Source: Proteles cristata cristata
Lineage: Eukaryota; Chordata; Mammalia; Carnivora; Hyaenidae
Direction: 5' to 3'
Assembly (NCBI GenBank): GCA_017311185.1
Contig: JAESUZ010003171.1
Span: 1,116,001-1,180,000 of the forward strand
Length of the DNA stretch: 64,000 nt
The notes below the pieces were generated by a model, which ran no database searches, was not told the origin of the DNA, and saw nothing but the letters and a program-made list of their open reading frames with translations. Below are positions 22,851-33,650 of this stretch, in pieces; positions within the stretch are counted from its first letter, which is position 1; the number at the start of each line of letters is the position of its first letter. The position numbers were made by a program, and so were the translations under genes.

Positions 22851-24581
22851 TATCCTTGCAAGATGCCATTTCCCATCTTTCTCAGTGCTTTGCAGATTCA
22901 ACATGATCCCTCTATATGCCTTTTCACTGGTGCCTTCTAGCTATGACTGGCCTCAAGTTTAGGAGGTGTGGCAAAGGGTGGAGATGGGGGTGCTCAGTGG
23001 TACCACTGAAATGCCAGACTGTTTTCTAAAGTAATTTATTAGTTGCCCTCACATCAGTTCACATGCGTGAGCACTTGCATCACTCAGATCCTCCTTCACC
23101 AATGCTTGGTATTTTGGTGATTATTTAATAATCACCACTATCAGCCCTAACGAAAGACATGAAGGGAGTCAAACCTGTCTTCCACTTCCACTTTTTCCCT
23201 AAATGCCATCCCCCAACTCCTCTGCAGACCAATACATCCTCTTTAAGATAATCAATGGGTAGGCACTTTCTTATATTATGTCTTGAAAACTTTCTACAAG
23301 GAATAGTATGTTTTCAGACTTCTGTATCACAGGGTAATTGTGAGCCTGTCTATGGTATGGTACTCTCTGCTTGGATACAGAAAGACAATGAAGGGGACAT
23401 TAAACTTGTTGCAAAAAAAACTAACCCAGCCCATACCAGAGAAAAAGCTACCCTTCCAATACTGTGCTTGGAGCACAAGTTACTATTCTGAATCCAGACA
23501 TACAGCATGGTAGAGACTGAAGAGGCTTTTTACTTACTTCAGCAATCAGTATTTAGTTGAATCAGGGTTTTCATTTTATAGTCTAGTTTTATACACCATA
23601 GAGTAAAAAAATTCTCCTAGATGTCAGCAACAAGTCAACTGTCAGTACGAGTTCTTGGTATTTCTGTGAGTAATTTATTTTTGTTGGTGCCTTCCTAGAT
23701 ATTTTAGCACGCACATGAGAGAGAAGGTCTATGCCAGGAGCTATGGCCATACTCTGCACAGTTACTCCTGAAAGTAAACTGTCAACTCAAAGAGATGAGT
23801 CTTGGGCCATACAGATAAATCCTCATCCTAAAACCAGTCATTGAGAAGAGCAAAACTTCAGGGTCACCTGCCAGTCTCTCTCTTCTCATTGCTCTTAGCA
23901 ACTGTATGACATTAGTTATGTGGCCTTGTCAGAAGGTCTTCACACTCTGAAGAACTTAAAATGTTTGGCAGACCCTGATAAACAGGGCACCCAGATCTGT
24001 TTTGCTCATCAGATGAATACTAAAACCCTAGTCAAGGTGACAGAGCTATTAAGTGTCTATTCACACAGCAATCAGAAATTGGAGCATCAATCAGTAATCA
24101 TAAAGTCAGGGGCATTTTCTCACAAAGTCAGGAATTCAGAGGGCTTTCATAAGCTAATCAGCAGGCATCAAATAGACAATCAATCTAATTAGCTGCTCAC
24201 ATTCGGATGGCAATCAAAGCAGCACAGTGTGCTTCATTAGTAATGATATTGAAAATGGTGATCTGCACGCTATTCAGCTAGCAAATGAATATCCTTTTTT
24301 GCAAATAGGTAGGGAGGATGTAGCTGTACTGTATGCACCATGTGCCAATTCAACGATGCAGGCAGGCACCAGGAACCCAACTGATGATGCCTACTTTTGC
24401 TTTTCTGTTGGTCTAAGACTAATAGAGCAAAAAGGGTAGGGTCATTTACTGTTACATCTGACAGTAGCACATCAGTAAATTGCAGATGACGAGACCCAAG
24501 AAGAAAAGTACAGTGCAGCAATGTGAAGGAAAGTCAATACTTCTGAGAAAAAAAAAAAAAAAGAAATTTACTTTCCTTTAT
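22851..24581. other. Repeat-free island with TAAT-rich motifs
   Basis: 1.7 kb without recognisable repeats, followed by an A-run at 24548-24562. The stretch 24060-24530 contains many homeodomain-type cores, including TAATTA at 24186-24191 and ATTAGTAAT at 24236-24244. CAATCAATCT is at 24178-24187, and several ATCAATCAG or ATAATCA-like motifs occur. It has mixed, non-simple composition. This resembles conserved non-coding enhancer DNA, but I see no conservation data. Confidence 0.4.
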
Positions 24582-24599
24582 GAAAACACCATTATTTAG

Positions 24600-24815
24600 G
24601 GGTGCCTGGCTGGCTCCGGCAGTTAAATGTCCAACTCTTGATTTCGGGTCAGATTATGATCTCACTGTTGTGAGATCAAGTCCTGCTGTGTCAGGCTCTG
24701 TGCTGAGTATGAAGCACATACTCCCTCCCTCTCTCTCTCTCTCTGTCCCTCCCCTGCTCGCACATGTGCACATTCTCTCTCTCTCAAAATAAATAAACAT
24801 TTTTTAAAAATAAAA
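24600..24815 (+). mobile_element. CAN-SINE, older type
   Basis: Head GGTGCCTGGCTGGCTCCGGC, older CTCTTGATTTCGGGTCAG block and AAATAAATAAACATTTTTT tail. 18-bp TSD with one mismatch: GAAAACACCATTATTTAG (24582-24599) against GAAAACACCATTGTTTAG (24816-24833). Confidence 0.95.
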
Positions 24816-25042
24816 GAAAACACCATTGTTTAGTTCTAAGTTCAATCCCCCTTTATCTTCAAAATCCACAACTTTTCTACTAGGAATACCTTCCTTGGAT
24901 AAAACGGGCACCGAAGCACTCCATGGAAGGTAGCTTAAGAATCATCTTTCTTTTGGCTCCTGGGCAGCTCAGTTGGTTGAGTGCTCAACTCTTGATTTTG
25001 GCTCAGGTCCTGATTCCAGGGCTGTGGGACTGAGCCTTGTGT

Positions 25043-25675
25043 TGTAAGGACACAAGTCTAAACGTCCAAACCAAACTGACTCCATGACAGGCTTTAAGTT
25101 TCCCCTCTAAACTAGAAGGGCTAAGTTTCAGCTTTCCCGAAACTATCAGGCAGTTACACATTGCCCAAGGCAAGAGAAACCACCCTTGCAACACCCAATC
25201 AGGAAAGGCCAGCGACCACCCTCCACATCACTAAGGGAGAGGCCTGGAGATAGAAACTATACATAGGACACTGTTACCTAATGTTAAAGTTAACCCTTAG
25301 TCGCTGAATAAGACCCTAGGCTCGCTCTGTGATTGGTTAAATTTAAAGGTACTCTAAAGGCTGTAATTGGATCCCACCAAAAGTAACGAATACTTTAGAC
25401 AATGTGTATGGTTAAACCCGCTGTCAATAATGTTGAATAATTATGATTGGATCACTGTTCCCATGTCACAACTTCTGTAACTCCCCCGTCTCAAACTCCA
25501 TAAAAACCCTACTCTGCCCTTGTTCAGGGCTCTCAGCATGGATCCTCTGCGCTGGTGAAGTCTGTGAGCCCGAGCTGGAGCCTGTAATAAAGCCCTTTGC
25601 CTTTGCATGCGTGACTGGGTCTCCCCGGTGGTCTCTGGCTCTGGTTGGTGAGGATACTACGATCTGGATATAACA
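25043..25675 (+). mobile_element. Solo LTR of a class I (gammaretrovirus-like) ERV
   Basis: A 633-bp element starting TGTAAGGACA and ending GGATATAACA, flanked by a 4-bp TSD GTGT (25039-25042, 25676-25679). Plus-strand promoter and polyA logic is visible: CCAAT-type boxes at about 25193 and 25330, TATA-like CATAAAAACC at 25499, and AATAAA at 25586-25591 followed by GCCCTTTGCCTTTGCATG. TG...CA ends with a 4-bp duplication are typical of gammaretrovirus-like ERVs. It has no internal region, so it is a recombined solo LTR. Confidence 0.9.
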
Positions 25676-25704
25676 GTGTCAGGCTCTGCACTGGGAATGG
25701 AGCC

Positions 25705-26315
25705 TGATGAGGGAGCATAAGGCAAGCTAAGAGGGCACAAACACCCCTCCCCCAACCAGGTGGGATATATGTGATATTCCTCACTGCCCACCCTGGCTAC
25801 CCAAAAACAAGGATTGGGGTAAACAAATGGTTAACTGATAGAAATCATAGTCCTGCTGCAGAAGTCATCATAGAGATGTGGGAAACAAAGGCAGAAGGAA
25901 ATGGCAGATAGAACTAAATTTCCTTAAGACCTCCAGCCCATTGACAAATACTTGAGGCAGGCAGAGTAAAATGTTTCTCCAGGAACTCCCTACTGTCTTA
26001 ATGCTAATGCTTTGCTAGAGGGAAAAAATAGTTTAAGCTTGACAATAGCTAGGCCTCCTCTATCCTGTGAGTCTTCTTTAGCATATGAAAATCTCATTGG
26101 AAACTTCCTCTAGACTTTACCTCCCCCAACTCCATAGTATAAAACCAGTCTCTCTTCAAAGTCCAGGGGCAGCTCTTTCTGCCCACAGCACCTGTACTGT
26201 GATTCAGTAAAGTCACCTTTTTTGAACAGTCTTAAAGAATTCTTTCTTGGCCATTGGCTTTGGACATCATGAACCTCACTGTCACCAGAAAAAAAAAAAA
26301 AAAAAACCCTCATCA
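25705..26315 (+). mobile_element. Second, different solo LTR
   Basis: A 611-bp element with perfect 9-bp inverted ends, TGATGAGGG at the left and CCCTCATCA at the right. It is flanked by GAGCC (25700-25704) and AAGCC (26316-26320), a 5-bp TSD with one mismatch. TATAAAA is at 26138-26144, so the likely orientation is plus. I find no perfect AATAAA; AGTAAAG at 26206 may be a weak polyA signal. An A18-A19 run sits just before the end (about 26289-26307). It shows no similarity to the neighbouring LTR that I can see. Confidence 0.82.
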
Positions 26316-26616
26316 AAGCCTACTTAATATGAAAATTCTCTCTCCCTCCCCTCTACAATTCTCCCCTGCCTGCGCACACTCTCTCTCACTCTCTCTCTCT
26401 CTCTAAAAAAAAAAATCATCTTTCTTCAAGGTAACACCTCTTCTCTCCTTGCAAGCACCAGCTAGAAACCTATGGGCTTCATCAGTGGTTGAAGGCCCTC
26501 TGAGATAGGCTAAGTCCTTCATAACCCAGAATGACAACTGTGTATCATATTCTTCCAGGCATTTTGAAGGTAATTAAGGGGACAAACATGATCACTCTTC
26601 TCCAGGATCTCATCTA

Positions 26617-26825
26617 TTTTTTTTTTAAGTTTATGTATTTTGAGAGAGAGAGAAAGAGCCTAAGCAGGGATGAGGCAAAGAGAGAGAGATAGAGAAAATC
26701 CCAACCAGGCTCCATACTGTCAGAACAGAGAACAACACAGGGCTTGAACTCACAAGCTGAGACATCATGACCTGAGCCTAAATCAAGAGTCTGATACTTA
26801 ACTGACTGAGTCACCCAGTCACCCC
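26617..26825 (-). mobile_element. CAN-SINE
   Basis: Reverse-strand copy: tail TTTTTTAAGTTTATGTATTT on the left, head GTCACCCAGTCACCCC on the right. Flanks CCAGGATCTCATC and CCAGATCATCTCATC suggest an imperfect TSD. Head-to-head with the next SINE across about 156 bp. Confidence 0.92.
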
Positions 26826-26981
26826 TCCAGATCATCTCATCCTTGGGGAACACTAATAAAAAACCAGCAAATATTCAAAAATTGCATGTTAGGAGCTGTT
26901 ACAAATCTTCCCATTTTAGTATTTGAGAATTCAACAACAGGAAGAATAGTAATTCTCTGAATATCAAAAATGCCTTCTGGA

Positions 26982-27215
26982 GGGGCACCTGGGTGGCTCA
27001 ATCCACTGAGTCCAGCTCTTGGTTTCTGTTCAGGTCAAGAACTCAAGGTTCGTGAGTCTGAGCTCTGTGTTGATAGTGTGGAGCCTGCTTGGGATTCTCT
27101 CCCTCTCTCTCTGCCCTCCCCTGCTCATTTTCATTTTTTCTCTCTCTCTTTCTCTCCCTTCCTCCCTCTCTCTCTCTTAAAATAAATAAACTGAAAAATA
27201 AAAAGAAAAAAGAAA
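26982..27215 (+). mobile_element. CAN-SINE
   Basis: Head GGGGCACCTGGGTGGCTCAA, long TC-rich part and AAATAAATAAACTG tail. Imperfect TSD AAATGCCTTCTGGA / AAATCCTTTTCTGGA. Confidence 0.92.
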
Positions 27216-27365
27216 ATCCTTTTCTGGAAAAAGCTAGAAGCCAGGAGCTGGTTGCTTTCAAAGTAGTATATTCTAAATCACCAGCATTTCAAGAAAATTG
27301 ATTGTCATTGTTAGTGAAGGGTAGAATATACTTCATAAAGCTTGTACAAAATCATCACATAATGG

Positions 27366-27582
27366 GGGTGCCTGGGTGGCTTAGTCAGTTAAGCGTCCAA
27401 CTTCAGCTCAGGTCATGATCTTGCTGTTCCTGAGTTTGATCCCCGTGTCAGGCTGTGCTGATAACTCAGAGTCTGGAGACTGCTTCGGATTCTGTGTCTC
27501 CCTTTCCTCTCTGCACCTTCTCTACTCGTACTTTGTCTCTCTTTTCCTCAAAAATGAACAAACATTAAAAAATTTTTTTAAA
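27366..27582 (+). mobile_element. CAN-SINE
   Basis: Head GGGTGCCTGGGTGGCTTAGT and tail TCAAAAATGAACAAACATT. A perfect 13-bp TSD, CATCACATAATGG, lies at 27353-27365 and 27583-27595. Confidence 0.95.
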
Positions 27583-27859
27583 CATCACATAATGGAGCTA
27601 GAGGAGGAAAAAAACCCTAAAAGTTATTTTTCACACATTTTGCTCAGTTTAGTATACTTCTAAGAGCCGAATTTCACTCTCTATAATTTTCCTTGGTCAA
27701 TACATGTTTATAAGTGAAAAACAATAAAAATATACAGATGCCATGTCATAATACATGCACAAGTGGGCTCTAAGTTCCTTACAGGGAAAGTGTCCTGTCC
27801 CACATGTCTTGGAGTAACTACATCAGAGCTGGAATTGGAGATGTGTGGGGGGAGGGGAG

Positions 27860-28095
27860 GTCTGACTGAACATCCATGTACCTCAAGTCTCTACTGCATA
27901 GTCATCTTCTCTAAAAAGTCTCCTGATCCTGCTACTCCTCTGCTGGTATTCTATTTACTTATAGCCTTGACCATACTTCTAACTCCACCCAGACCTACAG
28001 CACCTTATTACACGTATTTATTTCTAGTTTTGTATCCCTCTGTTAGATTGAAAACCCTCTTAGAGCAAATAATGTTTCTGATTCAACTTTGCAAA
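27860..28095 (+). mobile_element. L2 3'-end remnant
   Basis: L2-like order: AAAAAGTCTCCTGATCCTGC, ATTACACGTATTTATTTCTA, then GTTAGATTGAAAACCCTCTT and AGAGCAAATAATGTTTCTG. Fits the diverged L2 3' UTR. Confidence 0.65.
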
Positions 28096-29032
28096 CTCAT
28101 CCACTGATTTCTGTCTGATGATTAAGTTAATGATTTTTTTTTCAGTTAGTTTTGCTTTATGTGAAAAAGTTGAGTTCTATGGAAGGAAAGTGCTTTAGAC
28201 ACTGAGGAAACCATTATAGGAATTTATTAAAAACATTTAGTGCCCAAAAGGCTATGTGTGAGATATAAGCCCTCACGTCTCTGTCTCCAAGGAGTCTGTG
28301 TGCCTGTGTATGACAGATCACTCATTGATTCACTCTGCAGGAAGTTTAATATGAGGGCTTGAGAGAACAAGCATTCAAAGAATGAAAAATCTGGTTTATG
28401 ATCAAAAAAAATATCCTAAGAGATGTTCAAGGGGCTTGTTATGTAGAAAGAAAAGTTTAAAAGGCACAGAAATAAATGAGGACATGGTATCTTAAGGGAG
28501 AAAGCAGGAGCAGGCATTCCTTTACACAAAGAAGAACACCAGAGTCTTAAAAAATGTATAGTAATTCCATTGAAGATATTTAAGCTTCTACATTCCAAGA
28601 GAAACTTTTTGGATGAAAAGTGCCATAAGTGAACTAGGAAATAAAACCCCCATGAGTAAAGTAATCTGCAAGTGTCATTTGTTTTCTTCCTTTTTGATGC
28701 ATCAGCACACAGAGCACTTGATGACATAGAGCCTGAGCTCCGCTGCACCTGACAATGGCCCTGAGAAGGAGTCTAGAGCCTGGCGCCCGCAGGCACAGCA
28801 GCTGCAATCCCCAGCAAGCACTCCCCACTGAAGGAGGTGCTGGGGGGTCTCGCCTGGTTTGGGTTTGGATGTTGAAAGGCTTGTCATTACAACATGTCCT
28901 GAGATGAGTGACAGTACACTGCTGTTCTGTGCAGGAAAGCCTGGATGCTCTGTAGAGAGAGACATGTTGACGAGCAGTCGCCTGGCAGATATGGAAGTGC
29001 TATTGCAAGAAGCCTTCTGTCTGGGGTGTGTA
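28096..29032. other. Unique DNA with a small GC-richer patch
   Basis: About 28700-28860 is GC-richer (GAGCCTGGCGCCCGCAGGCA near 28770) than its surroundings. No splice-bounded frame or known motif is apparent. The open frames on the minus strand here are probably chance results of the higher GC. Confidence 0.4.
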
Positions 29033-29430
29033 TTAGTTTGCTAGGACCCCATGACAAAATATCACAGACTGGATGGCTGAAACCACAGAACTTTGCTTTC
29101 TCACAATTCTTGAGGCTAGGAATCCAAGATAAAGGTGTTGAAAGGGCTGGCTTCTATTGAGACCTATCTTCGTGGCTTGCAGATGGTCACATTCTCTTGT
29201 CCTCACATGGCCTTTCCTTTGTGTGTGTGCATTCGTGGTATCTCTGTGTCCTAATCTCCCCTTATAAAGACATCAGTCATATTAGACTAAGTCCCACCCT
29301 CACAACCCCATTTTAACTTAATTACCTCTTCAAAGGTCCTATCTTCAAATATAGTCACATCCTAAGGTAATGGGGATTAAGAATTCAACCTAAGAATTGA
29401 GGGTAGGGAACAATTAAGTCTATAACAGGG
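29033..29430 (-). mobile_element. MaLR-like LTR remnant
   Basis: Starts GTATTAGTTTGCTAGGACCC and contains ATCACAGACTGGATGGCTGA and GGCTTGCAGATGGTCACATT. TCCTAATCTCCCCTTATAAA and CAAATATAGTCACATCCTAA follow. This is the reverse-strand form of the same broad MaLR-like LTR type as at 20330-20795. Confidence 0.7.
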
Positions 29431-29689
29431 GGAGTAGCTGTCCCTCAACCTCCACCTGCAAAATTCACCAAGAAAGGACTCTCTCTATTCTTCTCACAGA
29501 CACATTCTTTCACTGGTGCAGTTACAAACTAAAAAATAAATAAAAAATTAAAAACACTGTTAGTTGTTTGAGAGACTATACTATAGCCAGGTAAAATTCT
29601 AAGCACTCAACATGGGTTACTGGTTTCATAGTCACAATAATTTTAGGAATTGATCTCATTTATTTTGGAATTCTAAAATACATATCTTT
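29431..29689. other. Unassigned DNA
   Basis: No gene or repeat recognised, apart from a short A/T-rich run near 29530. Confidence 0.4.
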
Positions 29690-30060
29690 CAATGTTGCCC
29701 ACTAGAGCCTTTTGAGGTATAATATTCTAAAAACGCCTATATTTAGAGCATATAATCTGATAAGTTTTGATGTCTGTACACACCTATGAATTTATCAGCC
29801 AGTGAAAAGTTTTTTATTGCCCCTCTGTAATCCTTCCCTCTGATTCCTTCCCACAATCCTCTCACCTCATCTCCAGACAACCATAGTTCTGATCTCAGTC
29901 ACTATAGAGTTGCTTGCATTTTATATGAATAGAACTTACAATATGCATGCTTTTCTGTCCAACTTCTTTCCCTCAGCATAATTACTTCTAGGGTCATCCA
30001 TATTGTTGGGCATGTCAACAGTGTATACCTTTTATTGCTAAGTGGTATTATAGTCAGTAT
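29690..30060 (-). mobile_element. Old L1 3' end
   Basis: Reverse-strand old L1 pattern: TTTTGAGGTATAATATTCTA, ACCATAGTTCTGATCTCAGT, then TCTTTCCCTCAGCATAATTA and GGGTCATCCATATTGTTGGG. Strongly diverged. Confidence 0.65.
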
Positions 30061-31254
30061 CACCATCTTCCCACTAGAACATAATGGATTGGCAACGTTC
30101 TCTTCTTGATCTTGAGAAACATACTTTATCTTGTTTGGAATCCATTCTATTTTATCTTCAAGTTTTATCTCACTGTCTCCTAGAAATTCTAGAGTACTCC
30201 TATCTCCAATAATAACACCACAAATAAAAAAAATGTTAGATCTACTATTATGAGTTCATATAGTAACCAAGAATCAAGAGAGCCTACATTTTTACTTAGA
30301 AAGTGTGTTTGCAGCTTTCAAATATCATATAAGAGCTATGGAGCTAAATGATTTGGTGTAAAGTTTTTATATTTATATATTCCATTAGTGACATAAAATC
30401 CTCTTCCTCTCCCCCAACTCTGTTTAAAATCACTGTACTTTTCTCCCTCTATCTGTAGTGTAATTTAACCTCTCACTTGAATATAAAGCATAGTTCAGCT
30501 GAGAGGTGTGTTTATATCACATGAAACACAATAAAGCATGATGAAGTATTTCTTAAATCATTTGTAAATGAATGGCTGTAATATCCCCAGGGTGCTCTCT
30601 GCTCTCCCACAAAATAAAAGCAACTGTGGCTATTAATATATGGATCCCAGATGCCTGCTTGAGATATTTAAAAGCTAGATGAGATGAGCACAACTTAATG
30701 GAAAATCACAGAGAAAGATACTGAATGGGAGATGTATGCTGAACCTGGGAGAGAATTTTCAGGTGGACAGCAACAGATAACAGCTATTACCTAGGTAAAA
30801 GCAAGATAAAGTGGGAAAAAATAAGCCAGAAACCTCAAAGAGGGTCAATGCCAAGGCCAGAGTTAGAGCCAAAAATAATACCCAGGTCTCCTGACCCCAA
30901 AGTCAATGCTACAGTGGAGGATGAGACCTTGAGAAAAGAAAAGCTGGGCATCTGCTCTTTTGGTTCAGTTACAATTAGGAGACAGTCCTTTGTCCTTCAT
31001 TATAAGGAATTACTATTCTGCCATATTAGCTTTCCCAGTACTTTAAGTATTATATTTTTTCCCTGAGTAGCTGTTTTCATTTTAAATCAAAACACATTTT
31101 TCTGTTATTTCATTTTTAATGCAAGGTTACTCATACTTCTAATGATAGTAAAATACCATTTCAACACAATCATGTAAATAGTTCTTTAAAAATCTTCTAA
31201 TGTAGCCCCACCTACCAACTACATAAACACCCCTTTCACCTCATTAGAAAATTA
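30061..31254. other. Intergenic DNA with a MIR trace
   Basis: No gene recognised. About 30843-30925 (CCAGAGTTAGAGCCAAAAAT, CCCAGGTCTCCTGACCCCAA) looks like the minus-strand 5' half of a MIR. The rest is unassigned. Confidence 0.45.
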
Positions 31255-31383
31255 AGAGTAAAGATAATTTATGGCACAGAAAAAAGTATTTGACAAAATT
31301 CAGCATCCATTTATAATAAAAATAAAGTCTCAGCAAGCTAAGAAGAGAAAGAAACATAAACATGATTAAAAATAAACTATATA

Positions 31384-31565
31384 GGGGTACCTGAGTAGCT
31401 CAGTCAGTTGGGCATCCCAGTCTTGATTTCAGCTCAGATAATGATCCCATGGTCATGGGATTGAGCCAGGTGTCAGGCTCTGTGTTGAAGATAGAACCTG
31501 CTTAAGATTCTCCCTTTCTCTCTCTGCCGCTCTAAAATAAATAATAAATAAATAAATAAAATGAA
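31384..31565 (+). mobile_element. CAN-SINE, older type, in the old L1
   Basis: Head GGGGTACCTGAGTAGCTCAG, GTCTTGATTTCAGCTCAG block and a tail expanded to (AAAT)n at about 31531-31560. A weak flanking repeat of AATAAACTATATA / AATAAAGTGTATA. Confidence 0.88.
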
Positions 31566-32540
31566 TAAAGTGTATACATAAAAATCTTGTAGCAAAATTG
31601 GAAACAAAACAAGACTTTACTTTTTTCCCCCTTCGATTCTACATTTTACCAGATGTTCTGTCTGGGGCAAGAGGGCAAGAGACAGAAATATAAGACAGAA
31701 GGGTAAGAAAGGAAGAAACGAATCCATAGTAATTCACAGATGATTCGATTTTATTAAAATTGCTAAGTGAGCTTAGCAAGATTTCTATATCCAAAAACCA
31801 TTTCTACTTCAAACATAATTAAAAGTAATAAAAATATTATATATAATATCACTATAAACATGAAATAGCAAAGAATTATATGACCAATGTACAAGATTTC
31901 TACAAATCAAATGATAAAACTTTACTGGCATGCATTACAGGTGAGCTAAATAAAGGAGATGCGTGTTGATGGGCCAGGATAGTCCATGTTTAAAGTTCTC
32001 TGTTCTTTCCAAGTAAATCTTTAGACTTGAAGTACTATCATTCAAATCCAACAAGCTTGTACAAATGTTTAAATTGACAAAGTAAGTGGTACAACTTCTA
32101 AGAAAATGCAAAAACATAGCCAAGATTCACTCAAAGAACAAAGTGGGAAGATCTGCTTTCCAGATACCCTACTGTACCATAAAGCTTTGATAATGAAAAA
32201 AGAGAAATAGACAAATGGCAGAGAATAGAGAACCTAGAAAGAGATCTATCTCTACCTGCACACTTGGTTTCTACAGGGGTAGAACTGCAGAGTTGTGGGG
32301 CAGGGGCAGATTTTTAAATAAATGTTTCTGGGTTAATTGGATAAGCCATAAGGAAAATGAAATAAAAGTAGAGCTTGCTGCATGTCATAGAAAAGTTAGA
32401 TCATAAACCTAAATGTAAAAGGAAAACAATTCTGAGGACGACAGATTAGAATTATCTTTACGAATTTAGATAAAAGGTGATTTCTTAAAAATGTGGTAAC
32501 TATAAATATTGACAAACACTAATATATTAAAATTATTCTT

Positions 32541-32763
32541 GGGGTGCCTGGGTGGGTCAGTTGGTTAAGTGTCCGACTTCGCCTCAGGTCATGATCTCAC
32601 GGGTTCCGTAGATTTGAGCCCTGCATCAGGGTCTGTGCTGATAGCCAGCTCAAAGCCTGGAGCCTGCTTCAGATTCTTATCTTCCTCTCTCTCTGACCCT
32701 CCCCTGCTCGTTCACGCACTCTCTCTCTCTCTGAAATAAATTTTTAGAAAAATTAAAAAAAAG
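32541..32763 (+). mobile_element. CAN-SINE in the old L1
   Basis: Head GGGGTGCCTGGGTGGGTCAG and tail GAAATAAATTTTTAGAAAAA. A perfect 10-bp TSD, AATTATTCTT, lies at 32531-32540 and 32764-32773. It has the GCCAGCTCA insertion also seen in the young variant. Confidence 0.93.
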
Positions 32764-33650
32764 AATTATTCTTAAAAGATACCATAAAAAGAGAGAAAAA
32801 ACAAATGAGGAAATATATTTGTCACACACATAAACAAAGGACTTTTTCCAAAATACATGTAGATTTCTTATAAATCAATAAGACTAGAAAGATAGGCAAG
32901 AGTTGTGAAAAGATACTTTGTTAAAGAGGAAAGATAAATGGCCAATAAGAATGTGAAACTTTATTTAACCATATTAGTCATTAAAAAATGTAAAATGTAA
33001 TACTTTATATATATATCGGATCAGCTAAGATGCAAATTGCTGATAACAAGTGTTGGTGACGATGTGAAACAAATGAAACTCACACGTAATGAATTTTAAA
33101 CAATTTGGAAACCTTTTGGAGACTATCTCCCAATGCTAAACCTGTGCTTCCCTGTGATCCTCTAATTCTATTCCTTAGTTACAGCCAACAAAGTTATACA
33201 CAAATGTTTATCAAAAAAACCATGAACAACCATGGCAGGATTATTTTTAAGAGCAAAAAACCAGAAGGGATTAATATACATAAATTGTACTGTCTTCCTT
33301 AAAAAGAACACAAAATAGCAACAAAAATTAAAGAACCACAGCTACACAGAGCCAGCATGGGTAAATCTAATATAAAGGTGAATGAGGAATGAAGATACAA
33401 AAGAATATATACAGTATGGCTATATTTATATAAAACTTACACACAGATTGTATTGTTTATTGATGCAAGTTTTATAAAGGAAAGGTCATTCTTAACCAAA
33501 AAAGGTAGGGTAGGAGGAAACAGGATTACAAATGGGCATGGGCTTCAGGGGAGACAGTAGTATTCTATTTCTAGATCCAGGTAGTGATTACAAGAGAGTA
33601 TACTCGATGATTTGTATGTTTATATGTTATTAAATAACATTTTTAAAAGT

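Larger units (their letters stand above)
24953..26413 (+). mobile_element. CAN-SINE split by two solo LTRs
   Basis: The SINE lies in three pieces: 24953-25042 (head to GAGCCTTGTGT), 25680-25704 (CAGGCTCTGCACTGGGAATG...) and 26316-26413 (ACTTAATATGAAAATTCTCT, TC tract, A11 tail). Its own 13-bp TSD, AATCATCTTTCTT, is intact at 24940-24952 and 26414-26426. This shows that all three pieces are one insertion. Older subfamily with CTCTTGATTTTGGCTCAGG. Confidence 0.93.
31255..33650 (+). mobile_element. Old L1 ORF2 to 3' UTR, broken
   Basis: Plus-strand ORF2 pieces: GTATTTGACAAAATTCAGCA near 31288, TACCATAAAGCTTTGATAAT near 32173, then TGCAAATTGCTGATAACAAG. The 3' UTR region (AGTGATTACAAGAGAGTATA near 33585) follows. 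Two SINEs interrupt it. Frames are destroyed, internal boundaries uncertain. Confidence 0.6.

Noticed and set aside
27763..28107. 114-codon plus-strand open frame
   Set aside because: Mostly L2 3'-end sequence, so unlikely to code.
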